Assembly (NCBI GenBank): GCA_002256385.1
Contig: NKJD01000003.1
Location: 1-64,000 of the forward strand
Length of the DNA stretch: 64,000 bases
DNA from: Flavobacterium sp. BFFFF2
GTDB lineage: Bacteria > Bacteroidota > Bacteroidia > Flavobacteriales > Flavobacteriaceae
Direction of reading: 5' to 3'
The notes below the pieces were generated by a model that worked only from the letters and a program-made list of their open reading frames with translations, did not search any database and was not told the origin of the DNA. Shown here piece by piece: positions 1-7,952 of this stretch. How positions within the stretch are numbered: the first letter of the stretch is position 1; every line of letters starts with the position of its first letter. A program made the position numbers and the translations under genes.

Positions 1-356
1 TGGCTACATCTGCGGTAAAAAAAGTCCGTGCACTCCCAGCTTTATTGTCCTTTTCCCTTTCATCACAAAGTCCAATACATTATTTGGGTTGCAATCTGGA
101 ACAAAAATCCTCATTTTTCGCTTCAATCAAAAAAGTCTAAATCAATTCAGTTTTTTTGTCCTCAATGTAACGTTGCTACACCTGCGGTAAAAAAAGTCCG
201 TGCACTCCCAGCTTTTTTGTCCTTTTCCCATTTTAATGGCGTTAATATTTGTTTTTTAAAGGTCATTAAGAACCAATTTTTTTTAATTGGAGTTTGCAAA
301 TGCAAACTTTTTGTAAGTTTTGGTTTCATTACAAAGTCTAATGCATAATCTGGGTT
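1..356. repeat. Degenerate direct repeat at the left edge
   Basis: Bases 1-57 recur at 173-229 with only a few differences (shared core TGCGGTAAAAAAAGTCCGTG). A second shared block follows each copy, at 61-90 and 327-356, so the second copy carries about 90 extra bases between the two blocks. Read on the minus strand, the second block encodes similar short peptides in both copies (N-P-x-x-x-L-D-F-V-M-K), and several differences fall at third codon positions (TTA/TTG, GTA/GTG). This suggests remnants of a duplicated coding sequence. No intact gene is visible, and the window edge cuts the first copy. Confidence 0.6.
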
Positions 357-519
357 AAAAGTGTACATTGGTTTGCACAAAAAAGCCTCCTACTATCATA
401 GTCAACATGTATCATATTGATTTCAATATTTCCAAAACCAATTCACCCAAAAAATTAGGTTTTAAAATTGATATTTTATTAATTTACATTCCAATAATCA
501 ACCCACTAAATGAAACGCA
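357..519. other. AT-rich leader before lpxD
   Basis: This is non-coding AT-rich sequence between the left-edge repeat and lpxD. I see no perfect TAnnTTTG promoter element, no tRNA and no convincing hairpin. Confidence 0.4.
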
Positions 520-1512
520 ATGAAAGCATATACCATTTCAGAAATTAACAATGCCGTCAATGGAGAAATTGTAGGTGATTTTGCAGCTCATATTACAGCT
601 CCAGAACAATTGGAATTGGCCAAAAGCAATGAAATCACTTTTATTGGTAACAAAAAATACGAAAAGCTATGGGCACAATCACAGGCTGGTGTGGCCATAG
701 TAAATGAAGATATTGGTATTGAACCTGGTGAAAAAAGGGCTTTTATAAAAGTAAAAAATGCCGATTTAGCCATGTCGCAAGTGTTGGAATTATTTGCCCC
801 TCCTGCCCCACTTTTTGACGAATTGATTCACCCTTCAGCGGTAGTTCATGCAACAGCAATGATTGGCGAAGGAACCCAAATTGGCGCAAATTGCTATATA
901 GGACCTCAGGCTCAAATAGGCAAAAACACCACCATTTATGCTAACGTGACTATTTTAGATGAATGCACCATCGGAAACGGCACGGTTATTTGGCCAGGAG
1001 CCGTCATCCGTGAACGTTGCCACATAGGAAGTTACAGCATCATTCATCCGAACGCGAGTATTGGAGCCGATGGGTTTGGATTTAGACCATGTCCAGAGCG
1101 AGGATTGGCCAAAATACCTCAAATTGGCAATGTAATTATCGGCAATGCAGTGGAAATTGGTGCCAATTCATGTATCGATCGGGGAAAATTTAGTTCTACA
1201 ATCATAGGTGATGGCTGTAAAATTGACAACTTAGTACAGATCGGCCATAATTGCAAACTAGGTCATTTCTGTATCATGGCTGGGAATTCTGGTTTGGCTG
1301 GTTCTGTCACGCTGGGCAATGGCGTAATTATTGGAGGTAGTGCCTCCATAAAAGACCACGTTACGATTGGGGATGGTGCCATTGTTGGTGCAGGTTCAGG
1401 CGTTACTGCAGACATTCCTGCTGGTAAAACCATGTTGGGATATCCAGCCGTGGAGGCCAGAGATGCCTTGAAACAATGGGCCGTTTTAAAAAGATTAGTT
1501 AAACAAGGGTAG
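520..1512 (+). CDS. lpxD: UDP-3-O-acylglucosamine N-acyltransferase LpxD
   Basis: LpxD transfers a 3-hydroxyacyl chain from acyl-ACP to the 2-amino group of UDP-3-O-acyl-glucosamine, the third step of lipid A synthesis, in the cytoplasm. The 330-residue product has the family layout: an N-terminal uridine-binding domain (about 1-100), then a left-handed beta-helix of hexapeptide repeats (about 105-300) and a short C-terminal helix. The catalytic histidine is H243 in QIGHN, and the conserved GADGFGF stretch is at 182-188. Length is normal for the family. The gene stands alone, with no other lpx gene nearby, so it may be a second lpxD copy as seen in many Flavobacteria; that is inference. Confidence 0.93.
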   Translation: MKAYTISEINNAVNGEIVGDFAAHITAPEQLELAKSNEITFIGNKKYEKLWAQSQAGVAIVNEDIGIEPGEKRAFIKVKNADLAMSQVLELFAPPAPLFDELIHPSAVVHATAMIGEGTQIGANCYIGPQAQIGKNTTIYANVTILDECTIGNGTVIWPGAVIRERCHIGSYSIIHPNASIGADGFGFRPCPERGLAKIPQIGNVIIGNAVEIGANSCIDRGKFSSTIIGDGCKIDNLVQIGHNCKLGHFCIMAGNSGLAGSVTLGNGVIIGGSASIKDHVTIGDGAIVGAGSGVTADIPAGKTMLGYPAVEARDALKQWAVLKRLVKQG

Positions 1513-1718
1513 TTAGCACCAATAGCAGGTATTTTATGTTTACCTTTATATCTGTGTGACATCATGAATTTGGCAATGCAGTGGTTCAATTTTTTTTGCA
1601 CTGCGCTGCACCTCTACGGACTAATAAAAGTTGAAATATGCGGCGAAAGTCCATTTTTCAGCTAACAAAAAAAGTTTAGCGTACTTCTATATAATAGCAC
1701 AAGCTATCAAACCACAAA

Positions 1719-2357
1719 ATGACTGCGATCACCACCAAAGATATATCCCAGATGGAGTCCCGTTTCCGGGCTGCTTTATTGAACTCCATTAGTGGATTCA
1801 AAAGTGCCTCGCTCATTGGAAGCATTGATACCAGCGGCCAAACCAATTTGGCTGTATTTAGTTCAGTGGTACATCTGGGCTCAAACCCGCCTTTAATGGG
1901 TTTTATTTGCCGCCCCGATTCAACGGACCGCCATACTTTAAGCAATATTTTAGAGACCAAAACCTACACCATTAACCACATTCATGCGGGAATATATGCT
2001 GCTGCACACCAAACAGCGGCTCGCTATCCGAAAAACATATCCGAGTTTGAGGCTACTGGTTTAACGCCTGAGTTCATAGGCACATGCAAAGCGCCTTTTG
2101 TGCAACAAAGCCACATCAAATATGGCCTGAGCTTTGCCGAAAAACACGATTTGACCATCAACGGAACCATCTTAGTGATTGGAAAGGTCGAAGAAATCAT
2201 CTTTCCAACCGATTGTTTATTGCCAAATGGTGCATTAGATATTGAAAAAGCAGAAACCCTAGCTATTTCAGGTTTAGACAGTTACCACAACACCCAGTTA
2301 GTGGCCCGATTGAGTTATGCCAAACCAGACTCATGGCCCAAAGATATTCGTGATTAA
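1719..2357 (+). CDS. Flavin reductase-like FMN-binding split-barrel protein
   Basis: The 212-residue protein looks like the flavin reductase-like/FMN-binding split-barrel family, which binds FMN and often reduces free flavin with NAD(P)H. The N-terminal half carries the family pattern: a [19 protein letters not shown] strand pair, then a P-P-L-M-G-F strand and [16 protein letters not shown]. The downstream photolyase starts 5 bases after the stop codon, so this is almost certainly the first gene of the photolyase operon. A plausible role is to supply reduced flavin to, or keep reduced, the FAD-dependent photolyases encoded downstream; this is inference from position. Substrate and coenzyme preference cannot be read from the sequence. 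Confidence 0.8.
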   Translation: MTAITTKDISQMESRFRAALLNSISGFKSASLIGSIDTSGQTNLAVFSSVVHLGSNPPLMGFICRPDSTDRHTLSNILETKTYTINHIHAGIYAAAHQTAARYPKNISEFEATGLTPEFIGTCKAPFVQQSHIKYGLSFAEKHDLTINGTILVIGKVEEIIFPTDCLLPNGALDIEKAETLAISGLDSYHNTQLVARLSYAKPDSWPKDIRD

Positions 2358-2362
2358 TAGTC

Positions 2363-3859
2363 ATGAAAAAACAACCAATTGCCATTGTTTGGTTCAAAAG
2401 AGACCTGCGTTTACTGGATCAGGAACCCTTGTTTAGGGCACAACAATCCAATTTACCTGTTTTGTTATTGTATATTTTTGAGCCAAGTGTGATGACCTAT
2501 CCCGACTATGATGTGCGTCATGGGCGGTTTGTTTATGAGTCGATTGTTTGCTTAAACAAACAGTTAAATGCGCATCAAACATCGATAGCTATTTTTCGCC
2601 AGGAAGCAAATGAGGTGTTTGAACAACTTCAAAAGGTGTATGATATCAAAGCCGTGTTTTCATCGGTCGAAACGGGAAACCGCCTCACTTTCGACCGTGA
2701 TGTATCGGTAAAAAAAATATTTGACAGCCATCAAATAAGCTGGATTGAATGTAAAACCAATGGCGTCATCCGCCGGTTAAAATCGCGCGAAAATTGGGAA
2801 TCACGCTGGGATCAATACATGATGGCACCTACCACCACCGCCGATTTGACTGCCATAAGCTGGGTGCAATTAGACGCTGTATTTTTTCAAAAAGCCAAAG
2901 GCCCTGAGTTGCCCATTGAAATGACCCAGCCGCATCCGAATTTTCAACCTGGAGGCGAAGAATGTGCTTGGCGGTATTTTCAAAGCTTCCTTCAAAAAAG
3001 GCATGCGAATTATAATAAGCACATTAGTAAACCCCTATTAAGCCGAACTTCTTGCAGCCGTCTATCGCCTTATTTGGCTTACGGCAACGTCAGCATGCGC
3101 TTGATGGTTCAAAGTACGATGAAAGTGTATGCGACTTCATCCAACAAAAGGGCTTTATCTGGTTTTATTTCGCGTTTGCATTGGCATTGCCATTTTATAC
3201 AGAAATTTGAAACCGCTTGTAACTATGAGTTTAAAAATATAAACCCCGCTTTTGATGCTTTGCCAAAAGTTAAAAATGAGAAATATATTTTGGCTTGGCA
3301 AACGGGCCAAACTGGCGTACCTATTATTGACGCATGTGTGCGGTGTGTGGTTTCGACAGGCTATCTGAATTTTAGGATGCGCGCCATGATTGTCTCCTTT
3401 TTTGTTTTTAATCTGTGGCAAGATTGGCGTGAACTGCATTTTTTGGCGCGTCAATTTTTAGATTACGAACCAGGCATTCATTACCCCCAATTGCAAATGC
3501 AAAGTGGAACTACAGGAATCAACACGCTTCGCATTTACAATCCGATCAAAAATTCAGAACAGCACGATCCAGATGGGTTGTTTATTAAAAAATGGGTGCC
3601 AGAATTAAAAAATGTACCACCCACTTTGGTTCATGAACCCTACAAAATGAGCATGATGGAACAGCAATTGTACCAATGCCACGTTGGTGTTGATTACCCT
3701 ACTCCTATCGTTGATTTAGAACAATCAAGACAGTATGCCAGTGACATCATGTGGGGTTTTCGAAAAACCGAAGCAGTAAAAAAACATAAACAACAATTGC
3801 TTACTCAACTGGTGAATCCGAAGTCCAATCAGAAAACCTTATTCAATGAAAGGGGTTAA
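2363..3859 (+). CDS. Cryptochrome/photolyase family protein (deoxyribodipyrimidine photolyase)
   Basis: This 498-residue protein is a blue-light FAD enzyme that splits UV-induced pyrimidine dimers. An N-terminal alpha/beta antenna domain (about 1-135) opens with [10 protein letters not shown]. The helical FAD-binding domain occupies the C-terminal half and includes [27 protein letters not shown], the R-M-R-A-M helix and the hallmark [13 protein letters not shown] followed by W-V-P-E-L. It differs clearly from the two related proteins downstream. Its subclass (class I/III CPD type or a cryptochrome-like branch) cannot be fixed without a tree. It is the second gene of a five-gene operon, and its last 14 bases overlap the DUF2256 start. 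Confidence 0.87.
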   Translation: MKKQPIAIVWFKRDLRLLDQEPLFRAQQSNLPVLLLYIFEPSVMTYPDYDVRHGRFVYESIVCLNKQLNAHQTSIAIFRQEANEVFEQLQKVYDIKAVFSSVETGNRLTFDRDVSVKKIFDSHQISWIECKTNGVIRRLKSRENWESRWDQYMMAPTTTADLTAISWVQLDAVFFQKAKGPELPIEMTQPHPNFQPGGEECAWRYFQSFLQKRHANYNKHISKPLLSRTSCSRLSPYLAYGNVSMRLMVQSTMKVYATSSNKRALSGFISRLHWHCHFIQKFETACNYEFKNINPAFDALPKVKNEKYILAWQTGQTGVPIIDACVRCVVSTGYLNFRMRAMIVSFFVFNLWQDWRELHFLARQFLDYEPGIHYPQLQMQSGTTGINTLRIYNPIKNSEQHDPDGLFIKKWVPELKNVPPTLVHEPYKMSMMEQQLYQCHVGVDYPTPIVDLEQSRQYASDIMWGFRKTEAVKKHKQQLLTQLVNPKSNQKTLFNERG

Positions 3860-4004
3860 AAAAGAAAATTTACCTGAAAAAATCTGCAAAACTTGCCAAC
3901 GGCCATTTACTTGGCGTAAAAAATGGGAAAAATGCTGGAACGAAGTGCTGTATTGCAGCCAACAATGTCAATTAAACAAACCTAAAAATGCCGTCAACCC
4001 CTAA
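3846..4004 (+). CDS. DUF2256 family small Cys protein
   Basis: A 52-residue reading frame begins at ATG 3846 inside the end of the photolyase gene and stops at 4004, inside the start of the next photolyase gene (3988), each in a different frame. The product has the DUF2256 signature: a C-x2-C pair (C14, C17), then [13 protein letters not shown], then YCSQQC (C37, C41). The four cysteines suggest a small zinc-ribbon-like fold, and the basic Trp-rich centre suggests nucleic-acid or protein contact. The function is unknown. DUF2256 genes are often found beside photolyase/cryptochrome genes, and translational overlap on both sides implies coupled expression with them. Confidence in the coding call is high because the motif is exact. 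Confidence 0.9.
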   Translation: MKGVKKENLPEKICKTCQRPFTWRKKWEKCWNEVLYCSQQCQLNKPKNAVNP

Positions 4005-5535
4005 AACACTCCGTCTAATTTTGGGTGATCAACTCAACATCCATCATTCGTGGTTTAGCAAAATAGACCCACAGGTCACTTATGTGCTGATGGAGGTGCG
4101 CAGCGAAACTGATTATGTGGTGCATCACGTGCAGAAAGTGTTGGGGATTTTTGCAGCGATGCGCCAATTTTCAACTGCCGTAGTACAATTAGGGCATAAT
4201 GTTACTTACGTTTCCCTTGATGATGCGGCTAATCAACAGGAAATTGCAGCCAATTGTGCCGCTTTAATTGCGCAAGATTCTTATACCTTGTTTGAATATC
4301 AATATCCAGATGAATACCGACTGGACCAGCATCTAAAGCAATTTACCCAACAGCTAACAATCGCTTCAAACGCTGTTGACACCGAACATTTTTATACCGA
4401 ACGATGGGAATTGGCTACCTTATTTGAGGGCAAAAAAACCTATCTGATGGAAACTTTTTATCGGCACATGCGCCAAAAAAACCATATTTTGGTCGAAAAG
4501 GACAAAAAGCCATTGAATGGCAAGTGGAATTTTGACGCAGATAACCGCCAAAAACTACCCAAGAATCATGTACCTACCGCCGCACTTTGTTTTGAAAACA
4601 ACCTGACTGAGTTGCATAGAATGATTGAAAAAGCGGGTGTAAAAACGATTGGCACTGTAGATCCGGCTGCCTTTATTTGGCCCATTAACCGCGCGCAATC
4701 GCTTGACTTGTTGGACTATTTTTTAGTACATTGTTTGCCCGTTTTTGGCAGCTTTCAAGATGCCATGGCCTCAGAACAGTGGTCCATTTATCATTCACGA
4801 TTGTCTTTTTCGCTCAACATAAAATTGCTGTCACCCAAAGAGGTGGTTGATCGGGCGATTGCGCACTATTGGCAACACACAGATGCAATTGCCTTTCACC
4901 AATTGGAAGGTTTTGTGCGTCAAATTGTAGGATGGCGCGAATTTGTACGCGGTATTTATTGGCTAAAAATGCCTGACTATGCGGCACTCAACTTCTTTGA
5001 ACACAAGCGCCCATTGCCCGATTGGTATTGGACTGGTCAAACCAAAATGCAATGCCTCAAGCAAAGCATTCGACAATCGCTGCACAAGGCGTATGCCCAT
5101 CACATTCAGCGGTTAATGGTGACTGGAAATTTCGCCTTGCTGGCAGAAGTGGACCCCGATGCATTGGACGCTTGGTATTTGGGTATTTATATCGACGCCT
5201 TTGAATGGGTGGAGATGCCCAATACGCGCGGTATGAGTCAATTTGCCGATGGGGGCATCGTGGGCACCAAACCATATGTAAGCTCGGCGGCCTACCTCCA
5301 TAAAATGAGTAATTATTGCCAAACCTGTTATTATGATTACACCAAAAAAACAGGCGAACGGGCCTGCCCATTCAACAGTCTATACTGGCATTTTTATGCC
5401 AAAAATGAAGCTTTATTGGCCAAAAACCCGCGCATTGGCATGATGTATGCGGTTTGGCATAAAATGGACCAACAGACCCAATCGGCGCTTTTAGAACAAG
5501 CCGAAATATACCTTAATCAAATTAATTCCTTATAA
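3988..5535 (+). CDS. Iron-sulfur (6-4)-type photolyase (FeS-BCP / PhrB-like)
   Basis: The 515-residue protein belongs to the deoxyribodipyrimidine photolyase-related (FeS-BCP) lineage, typified by Agrobacterium PhrB, which repairs (6-4) photoproducts and carries FAD, a lumazine antenna and a [4Fe-4S] cluster. Four cysteines, C356, C444, C447 and C460, have the same spacing as the PhrB cluster ligands C350, C438, C441 and C454. Other family blocks are LRLILGDQLN at the N-terminus, GWREFVRGIYW (about 315-325) and PNTRGMSQFADGG (about 411-423). The gene starts inside the DUF2256 gene and ends directly against the next start codon, so it is part of the same transcript. Substrate specificity is inferred from the family. 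Confidence 0.9.
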   Translation: MPSTPKTLRLILGDQLNIHHSWFSKIDPQVTYVLMEVRSETDYVVHHVQKVLGIFAAMRQFSTAVVQLGHNVTYVSLDDAANQQEIAANCAALIAQDSYTLFEYQYPDEYRLDQHLKQFTQQLTIASNAVDTEHFYTERWELATLFEGKKTYLMETFYRHMRQKNHILVEKDKKPLNGKWNFDADNRQKLPKNHVPTAALCFENNLTELHRMIEKAGVKTIGTVDPAAFIWPINRAQSLDLLDYFLVHCLPVFGSFQDAMASEQWSIYHSRLSFSLNIKLLSPKEVVDRAIAHYWQHTDAIAFHQLEGFVRQIVGWREFVRGIYWLKMPDYAALNFFEHKRPLPDWYWTGQTKMQCLKQSIRQSLHKAYAHHIQRLMVTGNFALLAEVDPDALDAWYLGIYIDAFEWVEMPNTRGMSQFADGGIVGTKPYVSSAAYLHKMSNYCQTCYYDYTKKTGERACPFNSLYWHFYAKNEALLAKNPRIGMMYAVWHKMDQQTQSALLEQAEIYLNQINSL

Positions 5536-6825
5536 ATGAAAAGAGCTCTTGTATGGTTTAAAACCGATTTGCGCCTTCATGACAATGAAACCTTGACTCG
5601 CTCGATAGCACAATGTGAAGAAGTGATTCCTGTGTATTGTTTTGATGAAGCACAGTTTGGTGATTCTGTCTTTGGGTTTCAAAAGACAGGCGCTTTCAGG
5701 GCCCAATTTTTGTTGGAATCAGTGGCCAATTTAGACCAAAATTTAAGGGCATTGGGCTCTGGATTGGTCGTGGTTTGTGGCCATCCTGAAACGGAGATTG
5801 TGGCCTTGGCACAACAATTTGGGGTGCAAAAAGTGTTTGCTAAAAAAGAAGTAGCTTACGAAGAATGCAAAACGCAAGAACAAGTTGAAAAAGCCCTTTG
5901 GGGCATACGTTGCTTGTTTGAGACTTTCAGCACAAGTACAATGTATCATGCAGAAGACTTGCCTTTTACATTGAAAGACATTCCAGATGTGTTTACCAAT
6001 TTCAGAAAAAGAGTAGAAAAAGACGCGGCGATCCGACCTGTTTTTGAGACGCCTACTCACATTAAATCGCCGGAGTTGCCGCCGATTGATTTGCCTTCTT
6101 TAGAAAAATGGAGACTTACCCAACCCAACATGGACCCACGGGCAGTACTCGCATTTAAAGGTGGTGAAACGGCTGCGTTGCAAAGACTCCATCATTATTT
6201 GTTTGACACGCAAGCGCTGTCAGTCTATAAGCAAACCCGAAATGGATTAATCGGTTCCGATTATTCGTCCAAATTTTCAGCTTGGTTAAGTGTAGGTTGT
6301 TTGTCTGCAAGGCAAATTGTGTTGGAAATTAGAAAATATGAAGCGCAATTCGGGGCCAACGAATCAACGTATTGGATGATTTTTGAGTTGTTGTGGCGCG
6401 ATTATTTTCGTTTTATGGTAAAAAAATACAAGCACCAATATTTTTTGCAAAACGGGATCAAACCGCAAAACGCAAAGACCGTTTCTGATAATGAGGAAGT
6501 ACTAAATCAATGGGTTCAGGGTCAAACAGGCAATGAATTTGTGGATGCCAACATGCGTGAATTGCAATTAACAGGTTTTATGAGTAATCGCGGACGTCAG
6601 AATGTGGCCAGTTATTTATGCCATGAATTGCATTTCGATTGGCGCTACGGCGCTGCGTATTTTGAGCAACAACTCATTGACTATGACGTGTGCAGTAATT
6701 GGGGCAATTGGGCTTACTTGGCTGGTGTAGGCAATGACCCCCGCGGATTGAGGGTTTTTAATGTAGACAAACAGGCCACCGAATACGACAAAGACCGTGC
6801 ATATCGGGATTTGTGGTTAAAATAA
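5536..6825 (+). CDS. Cryptochrome DASH family protein
   Basis: This 429-residue protein matches the CRY-DASH family, FAD and folate-type antenna proteins that repair cyclobutane dimers mainly in single-stranded DNA and may also signal. The antenna domain opens with ALVWFKTDLRLHDNETL. The FAD domain carries SKFSAWLSVGCLSARQI, the W-R-D-Y-F-R block, GQTGNEFVDANMRELQLTG, FMSNRGRQNVASYLCHEL and GVGNDPRGLRVFN, all typical of DASH. The start codon follows the previous stop with no gap, so it closes the five-gene operon. It ends 15 bases from a convergent minus-strand gene, and no strong terminator is visible in that gap. Confidence 0.9.
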   Translation: MKRALVWFKTDLRLHDNETLTRSIAQCEEVIPVYCFDEAQFGDSVFGFQKTGAFRAQFLLESVANLDQNLRALGSGLVVVCGHPETEIVALAQQFGVQKVFAKKEVAYEECKTQEQVEKALWGIRCLFETFSTSTMYHAEDLPFTLKDIPDVFTNFRKRVEKDAAIRPVFETPTHIKSPELPPIDLPSLEKWRLTQPNMDPRAVLAFKGGETAALQRLHHYLFDTQALSVYKQTRNGLIGSDYSSKFSAWLSVGCLSARQIVLEIRKYEAQFGANESTYWMIFELLWRDYFRFMVKKYKHQYFLQNGIKPQNAKTVSDNEEVLNQWVQGQTGNEFVDANMRELQLTGFMSNRGRQNVASYLCHELHFDWRYGAAYFEQQLIDYDVCSNWGNWAYLAGVGNDPRGLRVFNVDKQATEYDKDRAYRDLWLK

Positions 6826-6840
6826 TAGAACAGATTTTTT

Positions 6841-7899
6841 TTATTTAATCAATCTTTCTGACGTGTCAACCATTTTTCCCCAAAGTTGCAATACCCATTT
6901 TTGAGCTGGTTTTTCAATCCATTTTGTACAGCCAATGGCAATGATTTGCAAAATAATTACATACACCCAAAAACCCAGCTGCTGATTTGTAAAGTATTTT
7001 TGGAGAACAAAATGAAATAAGGTATACACCGGAAGTTGTAAAATATACACCGCATAACTGGCATTTCCGAGCAGTTGAATCCGCTTTAAAAAGGGAAAAG
7101 ACTTTTGCTGTTCCCATACAGCCAAACCAACGATAAGTCCAGCAAATAAAGGGGCATACCAACCATTGTGGCCATTGATTGAAAAGGGGACCCAACGCGG
7201 TGCAATGCCGTAAATGATGTTCAGAATAATGAATAGACCAATTCCTAGGTCTCTTTTTAACGGCCAATTAATAAACAATATACCACCCAAACAGCCCCAC
7301 ATAAATTGATTTAAATGCAGCAACGGAAAATAGGGCAGCGTTTCTTTTAAAAGGGGAGAACAATGCGGTTGATTGATCCATTCTTCAAAAATACATTGAC
7401 TTGAAAACCAAACAACTATAGTTAAAAACAACATTTTATGAAGGGTATACCTTGAAAAAATACGGTTCCATATAAATGGAAAACTAAGGTAAAAAAAGAA
7501 TTCAGTTGATAAGGACCAACCTGGAAAATGGTAACTCAGCGCTTTTCCCGGAATCCAGCTTTCAAGCAATAATGCATTGATAGCAAACAACGGGAGGGAA
7601 AACACATGGTGTAACACCCAGTTAATCAAGCTAAAAGCGATCAAAGCCAATAGATACAGCGGATAAATGCGTGCCAATCTTTTTCCAATAAAGTGCCAGA
7701 AATCAAGGCGGTTTTCGTGCTGATGTGCCACGACCATTACAAAACCCGACAGTACAAAAAAGTAACTTACCGCCAAATTGAGTTGCGAACCCCAACCACT
7801 TTTATCAACGGTACCAAAGTGAAAAAACACGACACAAATGGCTGCGATCCAACGTGTCAATGTAAGGGTGTAAAAGGTTTTTGGCTGGATAACAGACAT
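6841..7899 (-). CDS. Acyltransferase 3 family membrane protein
   Basis: The 352-residue protein is an integral inner-membrane acyltransferase (family 3, OafA/NodX-like) that O-acylates cell-surface sugars or other extracytoplasmic substrates. It has about ten hydrophobic segments over its full length, the conserved N-terminal TLTLTRWIAAICVVFFHFG with candidate catalytic H27, and a C-terminal G-N-A-S-Y-A-V-Y-I-L-Q block typical of the family. There is no extra SGNH domain. It stands alone, convergent with the photolyase operon and 53 bases downstream of the M1 peptidase gene. The acceptor molecule is unknown. Confidence 0.85.
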   Translation of the reverse strand: MSVIQPKTFYTLTLTRWIAAICVVFFHFGTVDKSGWGSQLNLAVSYFFVLSGFVMVVAHQHENRLDFWHFIGKRLARIYPLYLLALIAFSLINWVLHHVFSLPLFAINALLLESWIPGKALSYHFPGWSLSTEFFFYLSFPFIWNRIFSRYTLHKMLFLTIVVWFSSQCIFEEWINQPHCSPLLKETLPYFPLLHLNQFMWGCLGGILFINWPLKRDLGIGLFIILNIIYGIAPRWVPFSINGHNGWYAPLFAGLIVGLAVWEQQKSFPFLKRIQLLGNASYAVYILQLPVYTLFHFVLQKYFTNQQLGFWVYVIILQIIAIGCTKWIEKPAQKWVLQLWGKMVDTSERLIK

Positions 7900-7952
7900 A
7901 GAAATAGTTTAAACTTTTTACTATAAACAGATTACAAAACTATTTCCCCCTG

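Noticed and set aside
5057..5371. Minus-strand open frames inside the Fe-S photolyase gene
   Set aside because: They overlap a confident coding region, with no signal peptide or domain.
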